From: a virus | Virus record (IMG/VR): IMGVR_UViG_3300033146_004014 | Coordinates: 1-35,564 of that record | Strand: one strand, 5' to 3' | DNA: 35,564 nt | Part shown: positions 13,524-21,686 of the stretch, in pieces | Layout: every line of letters starts with the position of its first letter | How positions within the stretch are numbered: the stretch's first letter is position 1 | Notes under the pieces: model-generated | The model's database searches: none | The model's input: the letters and a program-made list of their open reading frames with translations, nothing else | Told to the model about the DNA's origin: nothing | Made by a program: the position numbers and the translations under genes

Positions 13524-14659
13524 ATACCATCAACAATACTATAAATTATAGTACCTCTATTAGTATCTTTAAACTCCTTTACAATTAAAAACATATCTTC
13601 TAAATCGGTTACTTTAAAAATATGTATCTGTTTTACAATATCTATATCTTTCGTTTTTGGAGCTATTGCCTTTACATATTTTGCTTTCTTAATAACATTA
13701 GCAATATCAAAAAGTAAGTTGTTTTTAAAGTAGCTATCTTTATGAGGTTGACTAATCATTTCTTTTAAATACCTGTTTGTAATTTTAATAGTACCTATTT
13801 TAGTTTTAACCTCTCTTGTTTTTAAGTTTCCTTTTAGCCATGTAAAAATTTCTTTACGTTGAAAATTCAATAAAGCATTTTTTGCAAATGTTGCTATTTC
13901 CTTATATTGATTAGTATCAAAATACGGATGTTTCTCATTATATACCTTTCCAGTTTTACCAACGTTTTGATTAAATTGTAAAGGTAATTTTGGCATTTTA
14001 TCTACTTCAACACCTTTATCATCTACAGGTTTATCACTTCTTTTTGTGCTACATCTACAACCATGGTCATTAATAGGATAATGCGTATCCCAAAAAGGAT
14101 GGTCAACTGGTAAAATAATACCATGCCAAGCTTTGTGCATTTTACGAGTTCTATCATCATTAACACTTAAATACATAAGGTTAGGATATAAATGTTTGGT
14201 ACGTTGTATATCTTGCCATTCACGAGCTGACCTTGCACTTGATATAGCTTGATGGTATTCCGTTTTTAAATAATTTACATTATAGGTTTTGTCTAATTTA
14301 AGAGCTTCAACTTTAAACACATCCCATTTTTTTAAAGTGCCATCATCATTATGTAATAGCTGAACCATTTCAGTAATTTGCCTATGATTTTTAAAAGCAG
14401 AAAATACACCAACATTATAATGCAACTCATTAAGCATTCTAAAGTCTGGTGAATTATACTTTATATCATTAAAATCAACTTTAAAACCTTTTGAAACACC
14501 TTTAGAAAACACATTAAAGGTTTCTTTTAAAACAGCTTGTTTATCTGGAGCATTACCATTAAAAATATCTTCAATAAGTTTTTTAAAGATACTTCTATCT
14601 ATTTTCGGAATTTCATCGGCACTTAATTGTATAGTATCACAACATTGTGAACGATACAT
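13502..14659 (-). CDS. MuF head protein with toxin-like C-terminal domain
   Basis: The N-terminal 210 residues are a MuF minor head domain: after a helical section comes RKMHKAWHGIILPVDHPFW, then DHGCRCSTKR (199-206), the typical Cys-containing end of the domain. In Mu, gpF associates with the portal and is injected or structural. Residues 285-385 form a separate domain: YLKEMISQPHKDSY, FDIANVIKKAKYVK and IHIFKVTDLEDMFLIVKEF, ending in TIIYSIVDGI. This looks like the phage BECR/EndoU/colicin-RelE-like nuclease group (PBECR) often fused to MuF. His306 and His346 are possible active-site residues. Last gene of the leftward late operon. Confidence 0.85.
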   Translation of the reverse strand: MYRSQCCDTIQLSADEIPKIDRSIFKKLIEDIFNGNAPDKQAVLKETFNVFSKGVSKGFKVDFNDIKYNSPDFRMLNELHYNVGVFSAFKNHRQITEMVQLLHNDDGTLKKWDVFKVEALKLDKTYNVNYLKTEYHQAISSARSAREWQDIQRTKHLYPNLMYLSVNDDRTRKMHKAWHGIILPVDHPFWDTHYPINDHGCRCSTKRSDKPVDDKGVEVDKMPKLPLQFNQNVGKTGKVYNEKHPYFDTNQYKEIATFAKNALLNFQRKEIFTWLKGNLKTREVKTKIGTIKITNRYLKEMISQPHKDSYFKNNLLFDIANVIKKAKYVKAIAPKTKDIDIVKQIHIFKVTDLEDMFLIVKEFKDTNRGTIIYSIVDGIKKTPKK

Positions 14660-14676
14660 TAAATCAAGTGCCTGTT

Positions 14677-15894
14677 TTACTTTTTTTCGGCTTTAGGAGT
14701 TTTAGGTTCTACTGGCTCTTTTGGTTTAGGTTCTTTTGGCTCATCAGCTAATTCAACTCCGTAAAGGCGTTCAATATAATCTTTAGATAAATTATAACCA
14801 TTTTGCATAAGCACAGCATCGATTTTAATTTTTTCAACAGGATTAGTAACACGCTCTACACCTATTTTTTCATTATCACCAATTTTATAACCTATTCTAC
14901 GCATGGTAGGTAATAGTATATCATTACACCAGTACAATATGTTTTTTAAATCAGCCTCCGTAATTTCATCTTGTGTTTGTTGGTGTACATTTGCTTGAGA
15001 ATGACTTGAGCCATTTTGCACAGTCATTGTTTGTCCGTTAATCAAAATAGAGTTTTGACTATCTACTGCTTCAATCTTTTTAAAAAACACATTAAAAGCA
15101 TCTCGATTGTTTGCTTCTTTTATTTCAATTTCAGCATGATTAGGAAATACACCATAACTCATAGAACCCATATCTTCTAACCAACCTGCAACCTCTTTTT
15201 TAATTGGGTCGCTCATACTGCCAAGTTTTGCAATTCTAATAGGTATTCCGAATACTTGCTCAAATTCATCCCAACTTGCCCAAGAGTGACGTTTTAAAAT
15301 AGTCATTGGTGTTGCTTTTTCTAACAAGCCTCTACCATCATACATTTTAGCAAATAACAAATCATCAGGAAACAAAGTGAAATCCAAACCTTTATCATCC
15401 GTAACATTTTTAACTACAATATCAAGCTCTGGTATAACATGACCTCGTGGAATATTGTTACAACCAACAATCTCGTTACCATCTTTAATTAATTGAACTA
15501 AGGAGTATTCATAAAAAATACTTTCCATTAAATAGCGTACAGCTTTAGAAAACCACTTCTTATTTATGAGCTGACTTTTTTCAGGATTTGTAATTCCTTT
15601 ATCATCTATAATTACAAAACGTTTGTTTAACATTCTTAAAATTCGGTTTTCAATAACAGCAGATAAATGCGTATCTAACATAGCATCTTCATATACGCTT
15701 TGTTGCAAGTAAGTACGTGGGTTTTGCTTGCTTTGGCGCATTTGCCTTGCTCTTTGGTAATGTGTTATTTCACGTCTATAAACCGAATGACTATTACGAA
15801 CCAAGTCCAGAACCACATTTTGTGCCTTTTTACTTAACTCAATACTATCTTTTGCAGTTATCTTTTTCCCGTTTAATTCTATAAGTTCACTCAT
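14677..15894 (-). CDS. Portal protein, DUF935 (Mu gp29-like)
   Basis: The 405-aa protein belongs to the DUF935 portal family of Mu-like phages. It has an N-terminal RAREMRQ-like segment, a conserved run with YEYSLVQLIKDGNEIVG, PRGHVIPELDIVV and LFAKMYDGRGLLEKATPM, and an anti-parallel helical C-terminal part. It forms the dodecameric ring through which DNA enters the head. The C-terminal tail (390-405) is a proline/lysine repeat (EPKPKEPVEPKTPKAEKK), probably disordered. It starts one base from the end of the gpG-like gene and lies upstream of MuF, the normal Mu order. Confidence 0.9.
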   Translation of the reverse strand: MSELIELNGKKITAKDSIELSKKAQNVVLDLVRNSHSVYRREITHYQRARQMRQSKQNPRTYLQQSVYEDAMLDTHLSAVIENRILRMLNKRFVIIDDKGITNPEKSQLINKKWFSKAVRYLMESIFYEYSLVQLIKDGNEIVGCNNIPRGHVIPELDIVVKNVTDDKGLDFTLFPDDLLFAKMYDGRGLLEKATPMTILKRHSWASWDEFEQVFGIPIRIAKLGSMSDPIKKEVAGWLEDMGSMSYGVFPNHAEIEIKEANNRDAFNVFFKKIEAVDSQNSILINGQTMTVQNGSSHSQANVHQQTQDEITEADLKNILYWCNDILLPTMRRIGYKIGDNEKIGVERVTNPVEKIKIDAVLMQNGYNLSKDYIERLYGVELADEPKEPKPKEPVEPKTPKAEKK

Positions 15895-16388
15895 TATTCA
15901 AATATTTTATCTAATTGTTTATCCATTTTCTTTTTAATGGCCTTGTTTAACTTTTCACTTTCTCCTACATGCTGTCTTTTTTCCATGCCATATTTACCTT
16001 CATTGTGAGTTTCAGCATACTCTTTATCTGTATGAAATTCCACACCATTTTTCAACTTCTTTGCACGATAACTATTCCGTAATTTATCAGCTCCAGTTTT
16101 ATGACCTGTTAGAACTGGTCTACCTTCATTTTTAGAACCGAACTTATTTAACCTTCCTATTTTACCAACTCTATTGGTTTTGTATTTGGTTTTATCACGA
16201 CCTTTTTTATCTTTTGTTTTTCGCTTTTTCCACTTAACTAAAGAGGTATCTGTAAAGCCTTCGTTTTCAAAAGTTTCTTTAATCGAGTTTAAGCCTTCAA
16301 CTTCAATAATATCTAAGGCATCGTTATTAAAGAACTCTTCCAGTTCGTTAACCATTTTCATTATATCCTCTTCCATATTATCTTTCAT
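15894..16388 (-). CDS. Phage virion morphogenesis protein (Mu gpG-like)
   Basis: This is a 164-aa protein of the family linked to head-tail joining in Mu-like phages. Signs are the segment GRPVLTGHKTGADKLRNSYR, the sequence EFHTDKEYAETHNEGKYGM and the basic C-terminal helix NKAIKKKMDKQLDKIF. The middle section is strongly basic (KWKKRKTKDKKGRDKTKYK). It shares one base with the portal gene and one base with the DUF1320 gene, so these genes are coupled. In Mu, gpG is needed for tail assembly and head completion. Confidence 0.82.
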   Translation of the reverse strand: MKDNMEEDIMKMVNELEEFFNNDALDIIEVEGLNSIKETFENEGFTDTSLVKWKKRKTKDKKGRDKTKYKTNRVGKIGRLNKFGSKNEGRPVLTGHKTGADKLRNSYRAKKLKNGVEFHTDKEYAETHNEGKYGMEKRQHVGESEKLNKAIKKKMDKQLDKIFE

Positions 16389-16801
16389 TAGAATTCTGAT
16401 TTATATTTAGTATTTCCTCCAAATTTTATAAAACCATCACCAACAGGTACATCATCATCTTTGGCTGGTAAAGGAGCTGATAAAAGTCCTGTAGCAATTC
16501 GTTCTAACCAAGACATAGCTTCTTCGAAACTACTTACTGTATCTTCATCTAAAAGGTTCGATTTTCGTTTATACAATTCATATACTACAATCTTCTTTAA
16601 GTATTTTAAAACGGTTTTATTTCGGTCATTGCCTTCAGCTTGAAAGATTGCTTCAGCATTATAATTTACAGCCAAATAACCTTTCATTTCATCAATGCTT
16701 TCTAAAATTACTTCAGTTATAATTTCATCATCACCATTAGTTACTTTTGCAATAACTTCAGGTACACCTGTTGTTTTTAATTCTTCTTTAGTTAGGAACA
16801 T
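16388..16801 (-). CDS. DUF1320 protein (Mu gp36-like)
   Basis: The protein (137 aa) matches the gp36 family of Mu-like phages: an N-terminal FLTKEELKTTGVPEVI, a helix with ESIDEMKGYLAVNYNAE, a central YLKKIVVYELYKRKSN and a C-terminal SWLERIATGLLSAPL, ending in a short loop. It acts in head-to-tail joining as an adaptor at the connector. Start and stop overlap neighbouring genes, consistent with a compact operon. Confidence 0.85.
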   Translation of the reverse strand: MFLTKEELKTTGVPEVIAKVTNGDDEIITEVILESIDEMKGYLAVNYNAEAIFQAEGNDRNKTVLKYLKKIVVYELYKRKSNLLDEDTVSSFEEAMSWLERIATGLLSAPLPAKDDDVPVGDGFIKFGGNTKYKSEF

Positions 16802-17240
16802 AATTGTTTGTCATTTTTTTATAAATAGTTGCATTAAAAGTAATTTTATAAGCAGGTTGTTTATATCGTTCGGTTAAATCTTCTTCATCTGTTTGGCTCA
16901 GTTCGGTAAAAATTTCGCTTTGTGTGCATTCTATTTTGTTAATGGTATCATCAACCCAATCTAAAATATTAAGCGATGTTTCTTTATCTTCAGCTTCATA
17001 AAAAGTATCACCACCTTTATTAAAAAATAAATACACATCTAAAGTTAAATTACCTTCTTTAACTCCTAATGTCATATCTTCATACGGAATACTTCTAATG
17101 GAAATAAAAGCACACGGAAACCCAGTAGGATAACTTTCTTTACTATTAATTTGACCTTTGTATAAATCAATCCATTTGTAAATATCCAGCTCCGTTAATT
17201 TGTTTAAAACAGTATTATATATGTCTTTTCTTACATTCAT
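16788..17240 (-). CDS. Gp37-like head-tail joining protein
   Basis: This 150-aa protein follows TerL in the leftward operon, before the DUF1320 gene, the usual place of Mu gp37-type proteins. The sequence fits: FPCAFISIRSIPYEDM, then a strand region GNLTLDVYLFFNKGGD and a C-terminal QPAYKITFNATIYKKM. The family is predicted to be a tail-terminator or neck component. It overlaps DUF1320 by 14 bases. The assignment rests on position and pattern, not a clear motif. Confidence 0.65.
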   Translation of the reverse strand: MNVRKDIYNTVLNKLTELDIYKWIDLYKGQINSKESYPTGFPCAFISIRSIPYEDMTLGVKEGNLTLDVYLFFNKGGDTFYEAEDKETSLNILDWVDDTINKIECTQSEIFTELSQTDEEDLTERYKQPAYKITFNATIYKKMTNNYVPN

Positions 17241-17250
17241 TATTTAGTAT

Positions 17251-18807
17251 TTAATAACCTCCACGAGTACGTTTTTTAATTATGGCTTGTCTTCTTCCTT
17301 TTTCAGAACTGGTTGAAGTTCCAAACAACACACGGCTTTTTCTTACTGTATTTTCTAAAGCATCTAAAATATCATCAGGAGTTTTAGTTCCTTTTTCAAA
17401 GGATAAAATATGTTCTAAAGCACGATCCATATCATCGGTATCTTTTAAGCGAATATCAAAAGTTAATAAGCCATTAAAAAAGGCTTCGGTCAATGTTGCA
17501 ATTATTCTTTCGTGCTTATCACCACTTGCATGGTCAGGCAACGGAATACCAGTACCTGCGTTTCTTTCCATAGAACTGTACCAACTTGGTTCATAAACTA
17601 CTTTTTGAGATGCAGTTGCATCATAGTATGAATTTATAGACATGCCTTTAATAGCATATTTTTTGCCCCATTCATAATGCATATCCATTGCTACAGTAAT
17701 CTCACATTGTCTATTAAATATTTCTAAAACATGCGACCTTCCATTTTCAAAGCCAAGTAAAACGCCACCTTTAAAATCACCTTCAGTTTTATAAGATAAA
17801 TCCCAAAACTCGACTAAGTAATCCCAAACTTTGTTTCCGTGATGTTTTTTAAATTTTATCCATTTTTCCTTAAAGCGTTTACCTTCTTCAATAGGATTGT
17901 TAAAGTCCTCACGTTGCGAAGTGTAATAATCATCATTAGCAATAATTTCGATTACCTCTTCTTTGGTTAATCGTTCATGCCATGATGGATTATGATTTGC
18001 ATCACAAAGATTAATAGTGCTAATGGTAAAATTCTTTGATTTTTTATACTTTTCAGCATAACCATCAATAATACCATTCTTTACAATATAGTTGTTAGAC
18101 ATCACACGTCTAAACCTACCTCTTTGACCAGCTTTACCTAAATCACCTGTTAATTTTTGAACGTTCTCTTTGGTTAGTTCAATATTCTTGGCTTGCTTTC
18201 TGTCTTCTAAATCATCCATAGAAGCAAAGTCTGGTCTTCTACCTGCAAGGTTTAAACCTCTAAATGGTTGTGTTAAACCTAAAGCCTTAAAAAACACATT
18301 GTCTTTTGTTTCGAACTCACCATCAGCCCAAGAGCCGTATTGCATTTGCATGCCAAAATCTTTAATGTATCGCTCATTACTTTCTAATTGCATTTGTAAG
18401 TTAGAAAGTAGAATTTTTGCTTGACCTTCGGTTCTACCAACCAATAAACCAAACTTCATTTCTTTATTTTGTTTTAAATGTGTGGTATTACCAACATTTG
18501 TATGCATAGACTTTGCAGCTCCTCGATACCATCTTCTTTGCTGATTGATTAACGGATTTTTATAAATTTCTAAATAACTTTGTTGATGAAACCAAGAACT
18601 TGGTGCATCTGCAAAATCCATATTTGAATTAATACCGAAATAATAATCAAAGTACTCTACATAGTTTTCAGGTTTTAGCAATCTTTTAATACGAGCTTCT
18701 TGCTCTTCAGAAGTTTCTTTTACTAAACTTTCTGAAGTAGCTGATTTAATAAACTTACATCGTTCATTAAATATTTGCCATTGCTTTTTTAATTCTGATT
18801 TAGTCAT
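17251..18807 (-). CDS. Terminase large subunit (Mu gp28-like)
   Basis: This is the 518-aa packaging motor. The ATPase part has a variant Walker A motif RGAAKSM (95-101) and Walker B DFASMDDLED (193-202). The nuclease part starts near FWDLSYKTEGD, where Asp336 is the expected first metal-binding residue. The enzyme cuts and pumps DNA into the prohead. In Mu-like phages it packages from pac near the left end into flanking host DNA. It is adjacent to the small subunit and upstream of the joining proteins. The length is normal for the family. Confidence 0.88.
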   Translation of the reverse strand: MTKSELKKQWQIFNERCKFIKSATSESLVKETSEEQEARIKRLLKPENYVEYFDYYFGINSNMDFADAPSSWFHQQSYLEIYKNPLINQQRRWYRGAAKSMHTNVGNTTHLKQNKEMKFGLLVGRTEGQAKILLSNLQMQLESNERYIKDFGMQMQYGSWADGEFETKDNVFFKALGLTQPFRGLNLAGRRPDFASMDDLEDRKQAKNIELTKENVQKLTGDLGKAGQRGRFRRVMSNNYIVKNGIIDGYAEKYKKSKNFTISTINLCDANHNPSWHERLTKEEVIEIIANDDYYTSQREDFNNPIEEGKRFKEKWIKFKKHHGNKVWDYLVEFWDLSYKTEGDFKGGVLLGFENGRSHVLEIFNRQCEITVAMDMHYEWGKKYAIKGMSINSYYDATASQKVVYEPSWYSSMERNAGTGIPLPDHASGDKHERIIATLTEAFFNGLLTFDIRLKDTDDMDRALEHILSFEKGTKTPDDILDALENTVRKSRVLFGTSTSSEKGRRQAIIKKRTRGGY

Positions 18808-19301
18808 TATAAGCTGTCTTGATATAATTCATTAACTAAATCTTGCATTACAGCAGCTACATATTTAACTTCTTCTAAACGTTTATCCTTTTCTGTTTTG
18901 GTTGGAGCGTCTAAAGCCTTTGATATTAATTTATCTGTTAAAAGATTAAAATTTTCAATAGCATAAGCTGTATGTTTTTTTTTATCGTTCAAGTCTTGAA
19001 AAGCAACTACTAATTTACGTATAGCATCAGCCGTTACTTTTGGTTTTTCACCAAGTTTTAAGGAATGAAATGTATTTAAAACTTCATTTTTCATTTCACC
19101 AATAGAAACGGAATGCATTTTTTTATAATCTTCCCAGTCATCAAGCTTTGCCCAATTCTTAACAGTATCAATATAAACATTACTTATTTCAGCAATTTCA
19201 CTAAAAGATAATCCATTAATAAACATTCGCTTTCCATCACGTTTCTTTTTATCGCTTTCAGCTTTAGGCAATCTTCCTCTTCGTATTTTCTTTTTAGCCA
19301 T
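18807..19301 (-). CDS. Terminase small subunit (DUF1804-like)
   Basis: This 164-aa protein has a basic N-terminus (KKKIRRGRLPKAESDKKKRD) and a helix-turn-helix segment (SFSEIAEISNVYIDTVKNWA), typical of small terminase subunits that recognise DNA for packaging. The C-terminal half is helical (KYVAAVMQDLVNELYQ) and suits oligomerisation. Mu gp27-type proteins (DUF1804) share this design. It lies immediately before TerL, sharing one base with it. Confidence 0.8.
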   Translation of the reverse strand: MAKKKIRRGRLPKAESDKKKRDGKRMFINGLSFSEIAEISNVYIDTVKNWAKLDDWEDYKKMHSVSIGEMKNEVLNTFHSLKLGEKPKVTADAIRKLVVAFQDLNDKKKHTAYAIENFNLLTDKLISKALDAPTKTEKDKRLEEVKYVAAVMQDLVNELYQDSL

Positions 19302-19330
19302 TTTAAATTGTTTTAAATCTTGTTTAAAGA

Positions 19331-19615
19331 TTATTTATATGGAGCATCTATAATAATACTGTCTTCAGTAAAATCCAGACTATTAACTTTCATACCATCA
19401 TACTCAAAGTTTCTACGAATTTGAGTTAGTATTTTTCTTGGATTTTCATCTAAAACCATATTTTCAATACCAACACCAATTTCAGGAAACTCTTTATATT
19501 CTCCTTTTTGAGCAACAATAATATGTTCTTGATGTTGAGATGTTGCATCAGCAATAACAAAATCACCATTAACAATTGCTAAATCACCATTTTCATTAAG
19601 TCTAAAATCTTTCAT
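19331..19615 (-). CDS. gp25/W-like baseplate protein
   Basis: The 94-aa protein matches the small T4 gp25/P2 W baseplate wedge family as found in Bacteroidota phages: NENGDLAIVNGDFVIADAT, HQEHIIVAQKGEYKEFPEIG, then DENPRKILTQIRRNF. It should form the base of the sheath-baseplate junction. It is the first gene of the leftward operon, directly at the late control region, and far from the other baseplate genes (27900-32866), an unusual place. Confidence 0.8.
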   Translation of the reverse strand: MKDFRLNENGDLAIVNGDFVIADATSQHQEHIIVAQKGEYKEFPEIGVGIENMVLDENPRKILTQIRRNFEYDGMKVNSLDFTEDSIIIDAPYK

Positions 19616-19638
19616 ATTAATACGTCCTTATTATGGAG

Positions 19639-19669
19639 CAAAGTTGCTGTATTTGGCTTGTTTAATAAA
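19639..19669 (-). promoter_or_regulatory. Leftward late promoter
   Basis: On the minus strand, TTTA (-33, complementary to 19666-19669) is followed after 19 bp by CAACTTTG (-7, complementary to 19639-19646). Each has one mismatch to the TTTG / TAnnTTTG consensus. The first phased activator-like site ends nine bases upstream of the -33 box. The transcript would cover the terminase-to-MuF operon. Confidence 0.55.
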
Positions 19670-19673
19670 GTTG

Positions 19674-19734
19674 AATATCAATGCTTGCGATAATAATTAC
19701 AAGCATTGCGAAAATATCTGCAAGCATTGATATT
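19674..19734. promoter_or_regulatory. Three phased sites of a late activator
   Basis: CAATGCTTG (19679-19687) is followed by CAAGCATTG at 19700-19708 and again at 19721-19729; the centres are exactly 21 bp apart. The outer two form a perfect 15-bp inverted repeat (AATATCAATGCTTGC at 19674-19688 and its complement at 19720-19734). Spacing of two helical turns puts all sites on one DNA face. They sit between the two late promoters and point symmetrically toward each, the layout of an activator that starts both operons. Confidence 0.75.
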
Positions 19735-19737
19735 GCG

Positions 19738-19769
19738 TTTGTGTGAATTTATAGTTTGGTGCAATTTTG
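19738..19769 (+). promoter_or_regulatory. Rightward late promoter
   Basis: TTTG (19738-19741) and CAATTTTG (19762-19769) are 20 bp apart; the -7 box has one mismatch to TAnnTTTG, the same first-base change as the leftward promoter. The third phased site ends eight bases upstream of the -33 box. Transcription would begin about 13 bases before the start codon at 19789. A second, weaker box (TATAGTTTG) lies at 19750-19758. Confidence 0.6.
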
Positions 19770-19788
19770 CCACGTAAAACAGAAGAAA

Positions 19789-20790
19789 ATGGCGTATACA
19801 TTTGTAGTTAGTGATGAATCAATTAATAGTTATGGCTTTAGAGTTTTAACAGATGGAATTGATTTAAAACAATTTAAAAAGAACCCAATTATGCTATATA
19901 TGCATAAACGTAATACTTGGGAACCTACAGGTGATGAAGTAATCGGTAGATGGGAAAACATAAGAAAAGAAAAAGGCAAATTACTTGCTGATGCTGTTTT
20001 TGATGAAGAAAACAAATTTGCTAAAAAGATAGCAGATAAAGTTAAAGGAGGTTTTATAAAGATGGCTTCTATTGGTATTGTAAAAAAAGAAGTGAGTACA
20101 GAAAAGAAGCATTTGAAATCTGGACAAACCAGAGCTACAGTTACCAAGTCAAATCTAAACGAAATATCTATTGTAGATATGGGAGGAAATGATAACGCTC
20201 TTAAACTATATAAGGACAATGGTGATGATTTTAAAATTGAAGAATTAAATATAAAAACCCAAAATATGAAAGATTACAAAGTATTTGCGCTTGCTTTAGG
20301 TTTAGAAGCTAATGCAACTGAAAATGAAGTGCTATCAGAAATAGCCACTTTACAAAGTGATAAAAAGACAGCTGAAACTATTGTTGAAACTTTAGCTCAA
20401 GATGAAAAGGAAGCTAAAGAAATAGAAGCAAAAGACCTTATTGCTGGAGCATCTGCAAAATTGAAATTAGAAGGTGATGCTAAAGTTAGTTTTGAAAAAA
20501 ACCAAACTGCCTTATTTAATGCTGACCATGACAATGCAAAAACTGCATTAGCAATGTTAGTATCTGGATTAGAAAAAACAACTCCAGCAAAAGATGATAA
20601 ATCAATTTCTTTAGGAAAGTTTATGAAAGATGTAAACGGCAATGACAAAGGAGCTATTGATGCTAAATTAAGTTATGACTACTTACAAAAGCACAATGTA
20701 GCAGAATTGAAAAGAATTAAAAAAGATGAACCTGAAGCTTATGCTGAATTAGTAGCAAATTATGCTAAAGGTGAACGATACACTAAATAA
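19789..20790 (+). CDS. Prohead protease fused to scaffold
   Basis: The 333-aa protein starts at ATG 19789; the frame reaches back to 19756, but that lies within the promoter. The first 150 residues are a prohead protease: the catalytic His in MLYMHKRNTW (His39) and Ser in GFIKMASIGIV (Ser94), with the general order of the S78/U35 type. The rest is an acidic, Ala/Lys/Glu-rich helical part (for example AKDLIAGASAKLKLE), as expected for the scaffold removed during head maturation. In Mu, protease and scaffold share one gene as well. The capsid gene follows. Confidence 0.85.
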   Translation: MAYTFVVSDESINSYGFRVLTDGIDLKQFKKNPIMLYMHKRNTWEPTGDEVIGRWENIRKEKGKLLADAVFDEENKFAKKIADKVKGGFIKMASIGIVKKEVSTEKKHLKSGQTRATVTKSNLNEISIVDMGGNDNALKLYKDNGDDFKIEELNIKTQNMKDYKVFALALGLEANATENEVLSEIATLQSDKKTAETIVETLAQDEKEAKEIEAKDLIAGASAKLKLEGDAKVSFEKNQTALFNADHDNAKTALAMLVSGLEKTTPAKDDKSISLGKFMKDVNGNDKGAIDAKLSYDYLQKHNVAELKRIKKDEPEAYAELVANYAKGERYTK

Positions 20791-20814
20791 TAAAAACCAA
20801 TAAATTAGATAAAA

Positions 20815-21666
20815 ATGGCAGGATTACAAAAAGAAATTTGGATTGCTGATTTACAGGAAAATCCAATTCCAGACCACAGTTTCGTATTGGCATCAGTTGA
20901 TAAGAGTGAATACGTTGATAACAACGTTTTACATCTTGCTGAAGCAGGTATCGAACCAGGAGTTCATGAGAACTTCTTTGAAGGTAACGCAGATGGTGAA
21001 TTACCAATTGCAAATGTAGATGATGTACCTCATGAGGTAACATTAAAAATCTATTCTACTGAGACTACACGTCACAGAAAATTAGAAGAAGTTGAATTAG
21101 CATACAACAAACGTCAGTCTGTTGTAGGAAGACACAAAAGTGCCTTAGCTAAAAAAATTGGTAGAAAAGCAGCTTTTGCTTGGACACCTTCAGTTACAAA
21201 TGCGCATAATAAATTAATCAATTTAGCAGGTGATGCTTCGGTTATTGATGCAATTATTGATTTAAGAGCGTTTTATAGAGACTTAGATATGAATGAAGAT
21301 TTAAATCTTTGTTTAACAGCTGAGCATTGGGCAAGAATTAGAAAAGAAGACAAGAAATTGTATAAAGAGTTGTCAACTGAAAAAAATCCTGTTTATGCAG
21401 ATTTTAAATTACACTCTTATTCTAAAACGCCATTGTTTACAGATGCAGGTGTAAAAAAACCATTTGGAGCTGCACAAGAAGCTGGTGACCGTAAAAGTTC
21501 ATTCTCTTGGATTTCTACAGAAACATTTAGATGTTTTGGAGATACTGAAGTATTCTTAGAAGAAGGTAAAGCAAGAACTCAAGCTGATGAACTTTCTTAT
21601 GCTCAAAGAGCATTAGTAGGTAATGTAAGAGCTTCAAATCCTAAATTTTTAGGAGCAATCATTTAA
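20815..21666 (+). CDS. Major capsid protein
   Basis: This 283-aa protein follows the protease/scaffold gene, the position of the Mu major head protein. An HK97-type fold is likely: N-terminal arm (LQKEIWIADLQENPIPD), a central E-loop-like stretch with VDDVPHEVTLKIYSTETTRH, and a helical spine with KSALAKKIGRKAAFAW. It ends with a beta-rich section including EVFLEEGKARTQADE. Roughly 415 copies form the shell in Mu; copy number here is unknown. The codon use is more GC-rich than in the early genes. Confidence 0.82.
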   Translation: MAGLQKEIWIADLQENPIPDHSFVLASVDKSEYVDNNVLHLAEAGIEPGVHENFFEGNADGELPIANVDDVPHEVTLKIYSTETTRHRKLEEVELAYNKRQSVVGRHKSALAKKIGRKAAFAWTPSVTNAHNKLINLAGDASVIDAIIDLRAFYRDLDMNEDLNLCLTAEHWARIRKEDKKLYKELSTEKNPVYADFKLHSYSKTPLFTDAGVKKPFGAAQEAGDRKSSFSWISTETFRCFGDTEVFLEEGKARTQADELSYAQRALVGNVRASNPKFLGAII

Positions 21667-21686
21667 TCTTTTAAAACCATTTAATT

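Noticed and set aside
19756-19788. Upstream start for the prohead protease
   Set aside because: The extra 11 codons lie within the late promoter; ATG 19789 begins the recognisable protein.
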